Shown one piece after another: positions 31,066 to 39,053 of a stretch of DNA of 64,000 bases. Below the pieces are notes generated by a model. The model saw nothing but the letters and a program-made list of their open reading frames with translations, was not told where the DNA came from and did no database searches. The DNA is taken from positions 1 to 64,000 of the forward strand of contig JAIPBM010000007.1 of the NCBI GenBank assembly GCA_021739695.1, in the 5' to 3' direction. Source of the stretch: Flavobacteriales bacterium. Its GTDB lineage: Bacteria; Bacteroidota; Bacteroidia; UBA10329. The stretch's first letter is position 1. Each line of letters opens with the position of its first letter. Both the position numbers and the translations under genes were made by a program.

Positions 31066-31389
31066 ATGAACACCTTATTGCTCACAGGCGCCATCATCGC
31101 CAACATCCTTACCAACATCGGTTTTAAATATTCCGCACTCAACGAAGCCATTCCTGCCAAAAAATGGGGCTTTCTCGCCCTTGGGCTCGTCTTCGGCCTC
31201 ATTAATTCCGTGCTCTTTACCGAATCGTTGCGCTTCGTTTCCTTGCAAGTGGCCAGCACGGTTTTCTTCTCGCTGACCATTGTGGGGCTTTATGGCGTTT
31301 CGGTGTTCTGGTTCGATGAGCCGATCACACTCCTCCGATTAGTAGGTGCGGGCGTGGTTACCGTTGGGGTGATTATGATGTCTATTTAG
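31066..31389 (+). CDS. small EamA/SMR-like membrane protein
   Basis: A 107-residue protein with four membrane segments: LLLTGAIIANILTNIGF, WGFLALGLVFGLINSVLF, LQVASTVFFSLTIVGLYGVSVF and LLRLVGAGVVTVGVIMM. The ending LRLVGAGVVTVGVIMMS matches the last helix of EamA/drug-metabolite-type proteins. It is half-size, so it would need to dimerise as SMR proteins do. Upstream in-frame starts exist at 31036 (ATG) and 31015 (TTG). I chose 31066 because it directly precedes helix 1. The substrate is unknown. The next gene begins 35 bases after the stop. Confidence 0.7.
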   Translation: MNTLLLTGAIIANILTNIGFKYSALNEAIPAKKWGFLALGLVFGLINSVLFTESLRFVSLQVASTVFFSLTIVGLYGVSVFWFDEPITLLRLVGAGVVTVGVIMMSI

Positions 31390-31424
31390 AACTTCACTTA
31401 CTTTGAGAACCTAAACAGTCAGCC

Positions 31425-32471
31425 ATGTCTCCAACCAAAAAACTCCTCCTCTTCGTCCTTCTTACCATCATCGGCTTCGCCCTTTACACTTTCATCTCCA
31501 CTGGTTTTTTCAGAAGTGTGGAGAATGACTTCAATGGACAAACCGTGCTGGAAATTCCGATAAAAGGAGCAGAAGACATTACCATAAGCGCGGCAGACAG
31601 CTTTGCCATTGTTTCGGCCACAGCCCGTTTGGCCTTTCCGCCCAGCGAGCAGGAACATGGTGGTCTGTATTACATGGAATTGAAGAGCGGGAACTTCGTT
31701 CTTACCCACTTGACACCCGATTTTGGGAAGGATTTTGCACCTCATGGCATTTCCATGTTCAAGCGCGATAGCGTCTATACCATTGCGGTTGTCAACCACA
31801 TGATGGACGAACATTCCATCGAGATCTTTACGCTTGTCGGCAAGAAACTGACGCACATCCGCACCGAAAAATCAACCAAATTGGTGAGTCCCAACGATGT
31901 TGTGCTGCTGGATGAAAACCGTTTTTACGTAACCAACGACCACGGCAATGCCCACGGCTTTGGCCGTTTGCTGGAAGATTATGGCAATTGGGCAGCATCA
32001 AACGTGCTCTATTTTGACGGGCAGCAATTTACCGAAGCTGCCGAGGGCATTTCCTTTGCCAACGGCATCAACTTCGACCCCAAGCGCAACTTGGTGTTTG
32101 TGGCTTCGCCCCGAAGGTTCCTGATCAAGGTTTATGCGAAGGCCGATGACAATTCGCTCTCTTTCGTAGAAGACATTCCGTGTGGAACGGGTGTAGATAA
32201 TATTGAATTCGACAACGAAGGAAATCTCTGGGTTGGTTGCCATCCCAACCTCTTGCGTTTTACGGCTTACGCCACAGGCAAAAAGGAAACTTCGCCATCC
32301 GAAGTATTGAAGATCGCGTATCGAGGCAAAGGCGATTACACGGTAGAAAGCATGTATACTAATGATGGTTCGCAGGTATCGGCCACTTCGGTAGCTGCAC
32401 CATTTGGCAATCTGCTTTTTGTGGGAAATGTGAAAGATGACGAGATGCTGATTCTGAAGCGAGACAACTAA
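31425..32471 (+). CDS. paraoxonase/SMP-30-like beta-propeller protein
   Basis: A 348-residue protein with an N-terminal membrane anchor or signal (7-26) followed by a six-bladed propeller of the arylesterase/paraoxonase type. Calcium-site-like segments occur in order: FAPHGISMF (about 103-111), VSPNDVVLL, YVTNDHGNAHG, FANGINFDP and GVDNIEFDNEGNLWVGCHPN. This order and spacing match PON family members. The likely activity is lactonase or esterase, outside the cytoplasmic membrane. It is followed by two small membrane protein genes within 9 and 5 bases, so all three may be co-transcribed. Confidence 0.83.
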   Translation: MSPTKKLLLFVLLTIIGFALYTFISTGFFRSVENDFNGQTVLEIPIKGAEDITISAADSFAIVSATARLAFPPSEQEHGGLYYMELKSGNFVLTHLTPDFGKDFAPHGISMFKRDSVYTIAVVNHMMDEHSIEIFTLVGKKLTHIRTEKSTKLVSPNDVVLLDENRFYVTNDHGNAHGFGRLLEDYGNWAASNVLYFDGQQFTEAAEGISFANGINFDPKRNLVFVASPRRFLIKVYAKADDNSLSFVEDIPCGTGVDNIEFDNEGNLWVGCHPNLLRFTAYATGKKETSPSEVLKIAYRGKGDYTVESMYTNDGSQVSATSVAAPFGNLLFVGNVKDDEMLILKRDN

Positions 32472-32480
32472 GCCTTCCTG

Positions 32481-33065
32481 ATGTCTATCAAGGCTGTTTT
32501 TCCTAGAATTTTACTCTTTGCTTTGGTAGGAGCAGTGGTGGCCACGCTTTGCGATGCCAACCATGTTTTTACCGAAACGCTCAGTTATCCGAAGCCCTTT
32601 TTGTTCGGACAAGCATGGTTTGTGTTTCCCGGGTTTGTGGTCGCATTCTCCTTTATGGGATTGAATTACATCTATGCACCCTTCTTTTTCCCCAAAGCTG
32701 CCACCAGCACCCAAAGCACCAGTGCAGGAAGCCTTCCGGTCTTTGCCGATAGCCTCATTCTTTTTATGATGGTTTACCTCATGAGCGGATTCGGAAATGA
32801 TGAACCCGTAATGCTTTCTATCATCTTTTATGCAAGTTTTCTGCTGCGGTGGCTCTTCACCTACGAACGCTTTTTCATCCTGCTTTTTGCCATTCTTTTG
32901 GGAATTGGCGGCATGGTGGTGGAAGGAGCAATGACACAGATTGATCTGGTGCATTATCGCCAACCGGAGATTTTTGGCGTTCCGTTTTGGCTCGGTGGCG
33001 TGTACATGCACGGAGCCTTGGCCCTCAGAGAAGGAATGCGCTATTTCGTTTATTCTAAAGGATAA
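32481..33065 (+). CDS. integral membrane protein of unknown function
   Basis: A 194-residue protein with about five or six membrane helices; LLFALVGAVVATLCDANHVFTETL is the first. The ending FWLGGVYMHGALALREGMRYFVY is distinctive. It recalls small membrane proteins annotated as DUF families, but I cannot name one with confidence. It starts 9 bases after the paraoxonase-like stop and ends 5 bases before the DoxX-like gene. This suggests one transcript for the three. Confidence 0.6.
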   Translation: MSIKAVFPRILLFALVGAVVATLCDANHVFTETLSYPKPFLFGQAWFVFPGFVVAFSFMGLNYIYAPFFFPKAATSTQSTSAGSLPVFADSLILFMMVYLMSGFGNDEPVMLSIIFYASFLLRWLFTYERFFILLFAILLGIGGMVVEGAMTQIDLVHYRQPEIFGVPFWLGGVYMHGALALREGMRYFVYSKG

Positions 33066-33070
33066 TTTTC

Positions 33071-33424
33071 ATGAAAGACATCAGCCTTTACATCATGGCC
33101 GGATTTTACATCTACGCTGGGGTCAATCACTTCCGAATGCCCAAATTCTACCTGCACATGATGCCGCCATTTATTCCGTGGCACGAAATGGTGAATAAAT
33201 TGAGCGGTGCGATTGAGATCTTTCTCGGACTGCTGTTGTTCTGCCCTGCCTATTCTACCTACGCAGCATGGGGAATCATTGCTTTGCTGATTGCTGTTTT
33301 CCCTGCCAACATCTACCATCTTACCTCGGCCAAACCGAATGGTAAATTTCCCATTTGGGGATTGTGGTTAAGGCTGCCTTTTCAAGCGGTATTTATCGCA
33401 TGGGCGTGGTGGCATACGTTTTAA
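33071..33424 (+). CDS. DoxX-like membrane protein
   Basis: A 117-residue, four-helix membrane protein. The first helix YIMAGFYIYAGVNHF, then KLSGAIEIFLGLLLF, YAAWGIIALLIAVFPANIYHLTS and the last helix LPFQAVFIAWAWW follow the DoxX/MauE-like pattern, including the 'FPANI' signature at the third helix. Members are linked to quinone- or thiol-dependent redox in some systems; here the role is unknown. The ATG at 33071 is 5 bases after the preceding stop. Confidence 0.78.
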   Translation: MKDISLYIMAGFYIYAGVNHFRMPKFYLHMMPPFIPWHEMVNKLSGAIEIFLGLLLFCPAYSTYAAWGIIALLIAVFPANIYHLTSAKPNGKFPIWGLWLRLPFQAVFIAWAWWHTF

Positions 33425-33447
33425 CTTCGCATTGCCGAACTTAAAAA

Positions 33448-33918
33448 ATGCTGACTGACAAGCCACTTGTAGATAAGAACTATCTGCTACAGAAATTCTC
33501 TGGGAAGGGCGGCTGGACCTATGCTGCCATTCCGGAAGTGCCAAAGAACCCACACACGCCTTTTGGTTGGGTTCGGGTACGAGGTAGTATTGACGGCTTT
33601 CGATTGGAAAAATGTAAACTCCAGCCAATGGGCAACGGTCAGTTGTTTTTGCCAGTTAACGCTACCATTCGCAAGAAAATAGGAAAGGAAGCCGGTGATA
33701 CGGTGCATATCATCCTTTTTGAGGAAGAAATATCGGAACAGATTCGTCTGGAATTGCGATTGTGTTTAGAGAATGAGCCAGAGGAAATACGAGACACTTT
33801 CTACCATTTGAGCGATTTCCTGCAGGACAATTACTTAGGTTGGTTGCAGGATGCTAAAACCGAAGAGGAAAAAGCCAATCGGATTCTTAAACTGATTGAG
33901 GAATTGGCCACCTATTGA
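33448..33918 (+). CDS. DUF1905/YdeI-like protein
   Basis: A 156-residue cytoplasmic protein. The first part is a DUF1905 beta-barrel (about 15-100): GGWTYAAIPEV, PFGWVRVRGSIDGFRLEKCKLQPMGNGQLFLPVNATIRKKIGKEAGDTVHIILFEE. A short YdeI-type helical tail (about 105-156) follows. No enzymatic residues are known for this family and the function is unknown. Its stop overlaps the stop region of the convergent OsmC gene by 7 bases. Confidence 0.85.
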   Translation: MLTDKPLVDKNYLLQKFSGKGGWTYAAIPEVPKNPHTPFGWVRVRGSIDGFRLEKCKLQPMGNGQLFLPVNATIRKKIGKEAGDTVHIILFEEEISEQIRLELRLCLENEPEEIRDTFYHLSDFLQDNYLGWLQDAKTEEEKANRILKLIEELATY

Positions 33919-34328
33919 TCAGAATATTCGATCTTGTAGTTGATCGGGCCGTTTTTCTTAAGCATTGCTGCAACACCGCAGTACTTTTCGAACGAAAGCG
34001 AGATGGCTTTTTCAACTTTTTCATGATCCAGGTCGTTTCCTCCAACTATGTAGATCAACGTGATATCAGAAAAAACCTTGGGATGCTCTTCCGTTAATTG
34101 CGTCTCTGCTTTCATCTCAAAATGTGTGAAATCCACGCGCATTTTTCGAAACAACGAAACAACATCCATTCCTGTACAACCGGTTAGTCCGGCAAGCACC
34201 AATTCCTTGGGGCTTGGTCCAGAATCATCTCCCATTTCAGGGGTTGTATCCATTCGCACCGTATGATTCCCTAGATGGCTATCAAATGCCATCTTATCCT
34301 TCCAAACTGTGTTCACTTTATATTCCAT
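33912..34328 (-). CDS. OsmC family peroxiredoxin-like protein
   Basis: A 138-residue protein of the OsmC/Ohr superfamily, thiol peroxidases that reduce organic hydroperoxides. The core SPKELVLAGLTGCTGMDVVSLFRKMRVDFTHFEMKAETQLTEEHPKVFSDITLIYIVGG is typical. Cys52 lies at the helix start (GLTGCTG) and corresponds to the peroxidatic Cys. The second Cys in EKYCGVAAML is at the usual position of the partner Cys. It is the last gene of a minus-strand trio with DUF1801 (11-base overlap) and M19 dipeptidase. It is convergent with DUF1905. Confidence 0.92.
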   Translation of the reverse strand: MEYKVNTVWKDKMAFDSHLGNHTVRMDTTPEMGDDSGPSPKELVLAGLTGCTGMDVVSLFRKMRVDFTHFEMKAETQLTEEHPKVFSDITLIYIVGGNDLDHEKVEKAISLSFEKYCGVAAMLKKNGPINYKIEYSDQ

Positions 34329-34695
34329 GTCGTTTTGTTTTGATTATTCCGTTCTCATACAATTCTATGGCATCCGTTAGCACAGAATGTATAACTGCAA
34401 TTGGCAGATCATCATTCGGATTGACTCTCAGAATCTTCATTCGCTTTCTATCTCCTGTTTCCAACTGCGGATGGTCAAGGTGTTTTCCTTCCACCATCAG
34501 AAAATAGGGTTCATTCAGTTTCTTGTCTTTCCACAGATAGCAAAACACTTTGCCGCCATACGTGAAGCAAGGTGAGCCATATTTCAGTGTTTCTTCTATC
34601 CTCTTGTCAACTTTCAATATGATGTTTCTCATCGCTAGAAAGCAAGATCGATTCGGTTCTGGTTGAGACAAATAAAACTGCTGAAGTTTTTCCAT
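34318..34695 (-). CDS. DUF1801 family protein
   Basis: A 125-residue protein of the DUF1801/YdhG-like fold. The core is RNIILKVDKRIEETLKYGSPCFTYGGKVFCYLWKDKKLNEPYFLMVEGKHLDHPQL. The 'E-LKYG-P-F' stretch and the following strands are family hallmarks. The function is unknown in the family as a whole. The gene overlaps OsmC by 11 bases downstream and starts 3 bases after the dipeptidase stop, so it is translated as part of that operon. Confidence 0.8.
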   Translation of the reverse strand: MEKLQQFYLSQPEPNRSCFLAMRNIILKVDKRIEETLKYGSPCFTYGGKVFCYLWKDKKLNEPYFLMVEGKHLDHPQLETGDRKRMKILRVNPNDDLPIAVIHSVLTDAIELYENGIIKTKRHGI

Positions 34696-34698
34696 TAG

Positions 34699-35967
34699 CT
34701 AGAACGCGCCTTTCTTCTCAAGGAAGTACTCCCACATCTGAAGAAACTTCTCCGAAGAACGTTTAATCGGTTCAAGGTCAACGCCTTCTTTCTCCAGCAG
34801 GCGCCAATGCGATTCCAGCAATCCGGGATGCGCCAAGCCTTGCAGTTCGATGGCTTCGTAGGTACTGTCAGGGTTTGCTTGATAGCAACCTTCTTCTCCG
34901 TATCGTGGATGATGATGATTGAGCCATCCGTTAAAATCAGTCTGAAATCCGATGGAAAGATTCGCGACTTCTTCCTCCGAAAGATGCTGTTCCAAAAATG
35001 CTTTCACTTCCAAGTAAGTGAACTTATAACTGTCAATTGAGCCATCACAATACCTTTCTAAGGCATCAATCTTGGCCTGATAATCCGCTCTCGACTTATA
35101 CGGTCTGCAACTCTCGCCACTCACAGGCAGCGAAATAAAACCATTGTTGGCGTACACTTTAAGCACATCTTCTTCCTCCATTCCGCGTGGCTGGTTCTGA
35201 ATGGGTTTGAACATATCATGTGTTACCAAAGGCGGAATGTGCTTTTCTTCCATCAGCGCCAACGCGTCTTTCCGCGTGTTGTCGCTCATGTGGGTAATGT
35301 CGGTCATGATGCCTGCATTGGCCAGCCACAGAATGGCATTCCTGCCTTTCTCGGTCAGTCTTCGGTTCTTCTCCTTTTTAAACAGACTTGAGAGGTTCAG
35401 AAATTTCAGTGCAAACACAGGCTGATTGGCTGCTGCGCCATACTTGCTGTCTACCAAATGCACCAAGGTGATGAATGCCACGCCCTGTTCAGCCCAAAAA
35501 TTGGCGTCTTCCTGCGAATTGATCAAGCGTTTTCCGCCTTCAATGGAATGAATGATGATGGTTTTGTCTGTTGCATGAACAAGCTCGCGAGCTTCCTTTG
35601 GCGTGCGTGCCACCGCGAAATCTTCCGAATTGGCTGCCACAAAATCATTCACATACTTGATCTGCTTCATGATCACCTTACGGCCGCGCTTAGCAGAAGC
35701 GATATTCTCTTGGGTCAACGCCCCAACGCAAAGAATGCGCGCGCCTTTATTCTTGCGCAAGTAGTTGGCATAATTCACATTGGTGAACTGGTGTTTCCAA
35801 CTCAGGTCAGGCGGATTTGCTTCATCAAATATTTCCAATCCATCCCCAAAAAAGGAATACGGAACGTGCATGCACGGATGAATCTGCAGATCGATGTATT
35901 CGTGGATTTCCTGCGCTTTCGCGGAGAAAAAGAGAAACGGGAAAAGGAAAAATTTAAGCCAGCGCAT
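34699..35967 (-). CDS. membrane dipeptidase (M19) family protein, exported
   Basis: A 422-residue protein with a signal peptide (1-18, ending SAKA) and an M19-like amidohydrolase barrel. Visible parts include the N-terminal strand YIDLQIHPCMH, IIIHSIEGGKRL, FITLVHLVDSKYGAAANQP, IMTDITHMSDNTRKDALALMEEKHIPPLVTHDMF and LSIGFQTDFNGW. Renal dipeptidases cleave dipeptides, often with a D-residue. The usual N-terminal HxD (DGHND) is replaced by DLQIHPC, so metal binding may differ and some members are not dipeptidases. It is the first gene of a minus operon with DUF1801 and OsmC. Confidence 0.82.
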   Translation of the reverse strand: MRWLKFFLFPFLFFSAKAQEIHEYIDLQIHPCMHVPYSFFGDGLEIFDEANPPDLSWKHQFTNVNYANYLRKNKGARILCVGALTQENIASAKRGRKVIMKQIKYVNDFVAANSEDFAVARTPKEARELVHATDKTIIIHSIEGGKRLINSQEDANFWAEQGVAFITLVHLVDSKYGAAANQPVFALKFLNLSSLFKKEKNRRLTEKGRNAILWLANAGIMTDITHMSDNTRKDALALMEEKHIPPLVTHDMFKPIQNQPRGMEEEDVLKVYANNGFISLPVSGESCRPYKSRADYQAKIDALERYCDGSIDSYKFTYLEVKAFLEQHLSEEEVANLSIGFQTDFNGWLNHHHPRYGEEGCYQANPDSTYEAIELQGLAHPGLLESHWRLLEKEGVDLEPIKRSSEKFLQMWEYFLEKKGAF

Positions 35968-36021
35968 TGCAGAACAATACTAAGGTTTTAATAAATGCGC
36001 ATAATTGCTTACCAGTCGAAA

Positions 36022-36050
36022 GAAAAAGGGCGCCCCTTTCGGAAACGCCC
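36022..36050 (-). terminator. probable terminator after htrA
   Basis: GGGCG (36028-36032) pairs with CGCCC (36046-36050), and the inner bases can pair in part. On the minus strand TTTTTC follows (complement of 36022-36027). It lies about 28 bases after the HtrA stop. Confidence 0.6.
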
Positions 36051-36078
36051 CCATCAACCAACCTATCCCACTTCTTCC

Positions 36079-37509
36079 CTACATACCAAACCCGTAATAG
36101 GCGGTCAATCCGTTGGGGTACACTCCCTCAATTAATACCCCACCGTCTTTCTTGCTCAATGCACTCATCACATCTGTTGATGATTGCACTGGTTTTCTAT
36201 CCACTCTTGTAATGATGAATCCTTCCTTAATGCCTGCTCCTTTCAGTTTCCCGCTGCTGAGGTTCCGCACTTGCAATCCGCTACGAAGACCGAGTTTGGT
36301 CAATTGCTCTGAATTGAGCGGTTGTAGATCGGCTCCAAGCTGAACCATCAGGTCAGCTTCTTTAGAGATCAATTCTGTATCGCCATTTCTGTTGCGAAGC
36401 TCCACATCGAATTTGCGCAGTTCATCATCCCTCAGCACCGTGATCTGGGCCACATCGCCAGGACGATATTCCCCGATTTTCTCCTGAAGTTCAGGCACAT
36501 TCTTCACTTTCACTCCATTCACGGCCACAATAATGTCCCCTTCCCTGATTCCAGCATCATGAGCCGCGCCATCTTTAGATAATCCGTTGACGTAAGCGCC
36601 TTCTGACACACTTAGACCTTTTTCAGACGCTAGTTTTCCATTCAGATCACGGATACTTACGCCAATGAAGGCCCGTTGCACCGTTCCGAATTCGAGAATA
36701 TCATCCACCACTTTTCGGGCAATATTTACAGGTACTGCGAACGAATAACCAGCATAACTACCAGTTGTTGATGCAATAGCTGTGTTGATTCCAATGAGCT
36801 CTCCACGTGTGTTGACCAAGGCTCCACCACTGTTACCTGGATTGACGGCTGCATCGGTCTGAATGAAGCTTTCTATGGCTAATTCTTCTCTAAGAATATT
36901 GATGTTTCTGCCTTTGGCACTAACAATTCCAGCTGTAACGGTTGAGTTCAAATTGAAGGGATTTCCAACTGCCAATACCCACTCGCCCACTTGCACGTTT
37001 TCCGAATTGCCGTACGGAATGTAAGCCAAACCTTCCTCATCGATTTTAAGCAATGCAAGGTCGGTGTTTGGGTCAGTGCCAAGCACTTCTGCCCTGTAGC
37101 TTCGCTGGTCGTCAAGCACAACCTCCACCTCATCGGCATTGTTCACCACGTGGTTATTCGTCAAAATGTATCCATCGCCCGAAATGATCACACCTGAACC
37201 ACTACCCTGCTGCGCTTCAGGCTGCATTCCGCGGTCGAAAAAGAACTGGTAAAATGGGTTGGCGCTGGAAACTCCACTTCTGACCACTTTTGTTTTGATG
37301 TGCACCACCGAATGAATGGAATTGTTGGCCGCTTCCACAAAATTGACACTGCCTTCTGGTGCCTCCATCGGGTAGCTGACCCGCTGAACCGGAGCCGTGT
37401 AAACCTGCTCAACGATTGTTCCGTTCTTCTTTTCTAAATACGTGTAGGTTCCTACCGAAACAATTGCTCCTGTAAGGGCCGCCACTATCACTCCTGTTAC
37501 GTTTTTCAT
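36079..37509 (-). CDS. periplasmic serine protease, DegP/HtrA family
   Basis: A 476-residue protease and chaperone acting on misfolded envelope proteins. It has an N-terminal signal anchor (about 4-23) and a trypsin-like domain with the catalytic triad His120 (TNNHVV), Asp150 (NTDLALL) and Ser227 (NPGNSGGAL). Two PDZ domains follow (about 265-365 and 385-470): REGDIIVAVNGVKVKNVPELQEKIGEY in the first, and LKGAGIKEGFIITRVDRKPVQ in the second. The gene stands alone, divergent from dapF with a 105-base gap, and is followed by a terminator. Confidence 0.95.
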   Translation of the reverse strand: MKNVTGVIVAALTGAIVSVGTYTYLEKKNGTIVEQVYTAPVQRVSYPMEAPEGSVNFVEAANNSIHSVVHIKTKVVRSGVSSANPFYQFFFDRGMQPEAQQGSGSGVIISGDGYILTNNHVVNNADEVEVVLDDQRSYRAEVLGTDPNTDLALLKIDEEGLAYIPYGNSENVQVGEWVLAVGNPFNLNSTVTAGIVSAKGRNINILREELAIESFIQTDAAVNPGNSGGALVNTRGELIGINTAIASTTGSYAGYSFAVPVNIARKVVDDILEFGTVQRAFIGVSIRDLNGKLASEKGLSVSEGAYVNGLSKDGAAHDAGIREGDIIVAVNGVKVKNVPELQEKIGEYRPGDVAQITVLRDDELRKFDVELRNRNGDTELISKEADLMVQLGADLQPLNSEQLTKLGLRSGLQVRNLSSGKLKGAGIKEGFIITRVDRKPVQSSTDVMSALSKKDGGVLIEGVYPNGLTAYYGFGM

Positions 37510-37614
37510 TGCTGCTTCGATTTTGATTTAACTTTGGATTTCTATTTCCCGTTGCCGAGAGGTTTCAAAATTAACGCCACCAAAATCTGATCGTTGTATC
37601 CAGTTTTCTAAAAA

Positions 37615-38394
37615 ATGTTAATCCCATTTAGCAAATACCACGGCACAGGCAACGACTTTGTGATGATAGACAATCGCGAACTCGGCCTAGAACTTTCACA
37701 AACTCAAATTGCGCAACTCTGCAATCGAAGATTCGGAATTGGTGCCGATGGCCTCATTCTACTTGAAGTTGAAGAACGGATAGTGCGCATGGTTTATTTC
37801 AACTCTGATGGCGCGCCAAGCAGCATGTGTGGAAATGGAGGCCGTTGCTTCGTGGATTTTGCCCAGAATCTGAATGTGCTTCGCGACAGCGGCTCTTTCA
37901 TGGCAGTTGATGGTTTGCATGATTTCAAAATGGAGCATGAGCTCGTCAGTTTGAAAATGGGTGATGTTTCTTCAATTGAAGCAATCGGTGATGCGGTTTA
38001 TCTTGACACCGGATCTCCGCATTACGTAACCATGGTTGATGAAGTGCTTGACATTGATCTGATTTCTGATGCACGAAAAGTGCGCTACAATGATCGCTTC
38101 GCGGAGAAAGGCACCAACGTCAATTTTGTGGAAATGATGGATGGAACGGCCCACATCCGAACTTACGAGCGTGGCGTAGAAGACGAAACGCTTTCGTGCG
38201 GAACTGGAGCCACAGCTTGTGCCATTGCTATGCATCATTTGGGCAACGTGTCTGAAACAGATGTTCCGATAAAAGTGTTGGGCGGAAAACTGAGCATTTC
38301 CTTCAAGCTGCAGGCCAATGGTTCGTACACCGACATTTGGCTTACTGGCCCAAGCAAGCACGTTTTTGACGGAACAATCGAATTGCACGCATGA
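37615..38394 (+). CDS. dapF: diaminopimelate epimerase
   Basis: A 259-residue enzyme that interconverts LL- and meso-diaminopimelate for lysine and peptidoglycan synthesis in the cytoplasm. Both halves of the pseudosymmetric fold are present. The two catalytic Cys are C72 (SSMCGNGGRC) and C195 (TLSCGTGATAC), with the usual GTGNDFVMIDN start. DAP therefore occurs in this organism, which matters for reading the decarboxylase at 16491. A structured repeat follows, then the acetyltransferase and mltG in the same direction. Confidence 0.96.
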   Translation: MLIPFSKYHGTGNDFVMIDNRELGLELSQTQIAQLCNRRFGIGADGLILLEVEERIVRMVYFNSDGAPSSMCGNGGRCFVDFAQNLNVLRDSGSFMAVDGLHDFKMEHELVSLKMGDVSSIEAIGDAVYLDTGSPHYVTMVDEVLDIDLISDARKVRYNDRFAEKGTNVNFVEMMDGTAHIRTYERGVEDETLSCGTGATACAIAMHHLGNVSETDVPIKVLGGKLSISFKLQANGSYTDIWLTGPSKHVFDGTIELHA

Positions 38395-38417
38395 TACGTG
38401 TTGCTACATCGCGGGCG

Positions 38418-38516
38418 GGTCATCTTGAGTGGTTCCGATGTCAATCGGAATTGTATCGAAAGGTGTGCGCGGGGTTCTCGATACGATCTTCGTCCCTCAG
38501 ATCACTCGAACTGACC
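38418..38516. repeat. structured interspersed repeat
   Basis: The ends GGTCATCTTGAGT (38418-38430) and ACTCGAACTGACC (38504-38516) are imperfect inverted copies. Inside are TTCCGAT (38433-38439) / ATCGGAA (38444-38450) and GTATCGA (38453-38459) / TCGATAC (38478-38484). Motifs are shared with the insert in copy A (22055-22118). It fills the gap between dapF and the acetyltransferase gene. Confidence 0.65.
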
Positions 38517-38525
38517 AGTGCTTAA

Positions 38526-39053
38526 ATGAAATACGAACTTTTAAAAGGTGAAAAAGTGACCTTGCGCGAAATGCGCGATGACGACCTTGAGCTCATATAC
38601 GATTGGGAAAACCGTTCGGAATTATGGTATTTGGGCGATGTGCACGAACCGCTGACCGAAGCTGAAATCTCCAATTTCATCAATCATTCCTCAGGAGATA
38701 TTTATACAGACGGTCAGCTGCGATTGATGATTGACGCTGATAATCGAACTGTAGGTTGCATCGATCTATTCGAGTTCGATAAATTCAACCTTCGAGCTGG
38801 CGTGGGCATTCTTATTGCAGAACCTGAAGACCGAAAAAAAGGCAGCGCAAAAGAAGCGCTCGATCTTATAACGAATTACTGCTTTGATGTGCTGAATCTG
38901 AGGCAATTGTACTGCCACATAACCATTGACAACAAGGCAAGTTTGCAGTTATTCATAACGTGTGGATTTGAACAATCGGGCACCAATCGCGATTGGGTAA
39001 AAAAGGGAAATGCATTTATTGACGCAATGTTTATGCAGAAGCTAAATGGCTAA
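38526..39053 (+). CDS. GNAT family N-acetyltransferase
   Basis: A 175-residue protein of the RimJ/RimL-like GNAT group. LREMRDDDLELIYDWENRSELWYLGD is the typical N-terminal half. AGVGILIAEPEDRKKGSAKEALDLITNYCFDVLNLRQLYCHITIDNKASLQLFITCGF carries the acetyl-CoA-binding strand and loop, where the usual RGKG is RKKGSA. The acceptor is unknown; relatives modify spermidine, protein N-termini or antibiotics. It overlaps mltG by 8 bases, so the two are coupled in translation. Confidence 0.9.
   Translation: MKYELLKGEKVTLREMRDDDLELIYDWENRSELWYLGDVHEPLTEAEISNFINHSSGDIYTDGQLRLMIDADNRTVGCIDLFEFDKFNLRAGVGILIAEPEDRKKGSAKEALDLITNYCFDVLNLRQLYCHITIDNKASLQLFITCGFEQSGTNRDWVKKGNAFIDAMFMQKLNG

Noticed and set aside
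37510-37614. Possible riboswitch or RNA in the htrA-dapF gap
   Set aside because: Only 105 AT-rich bases with no stable paired structure seen.
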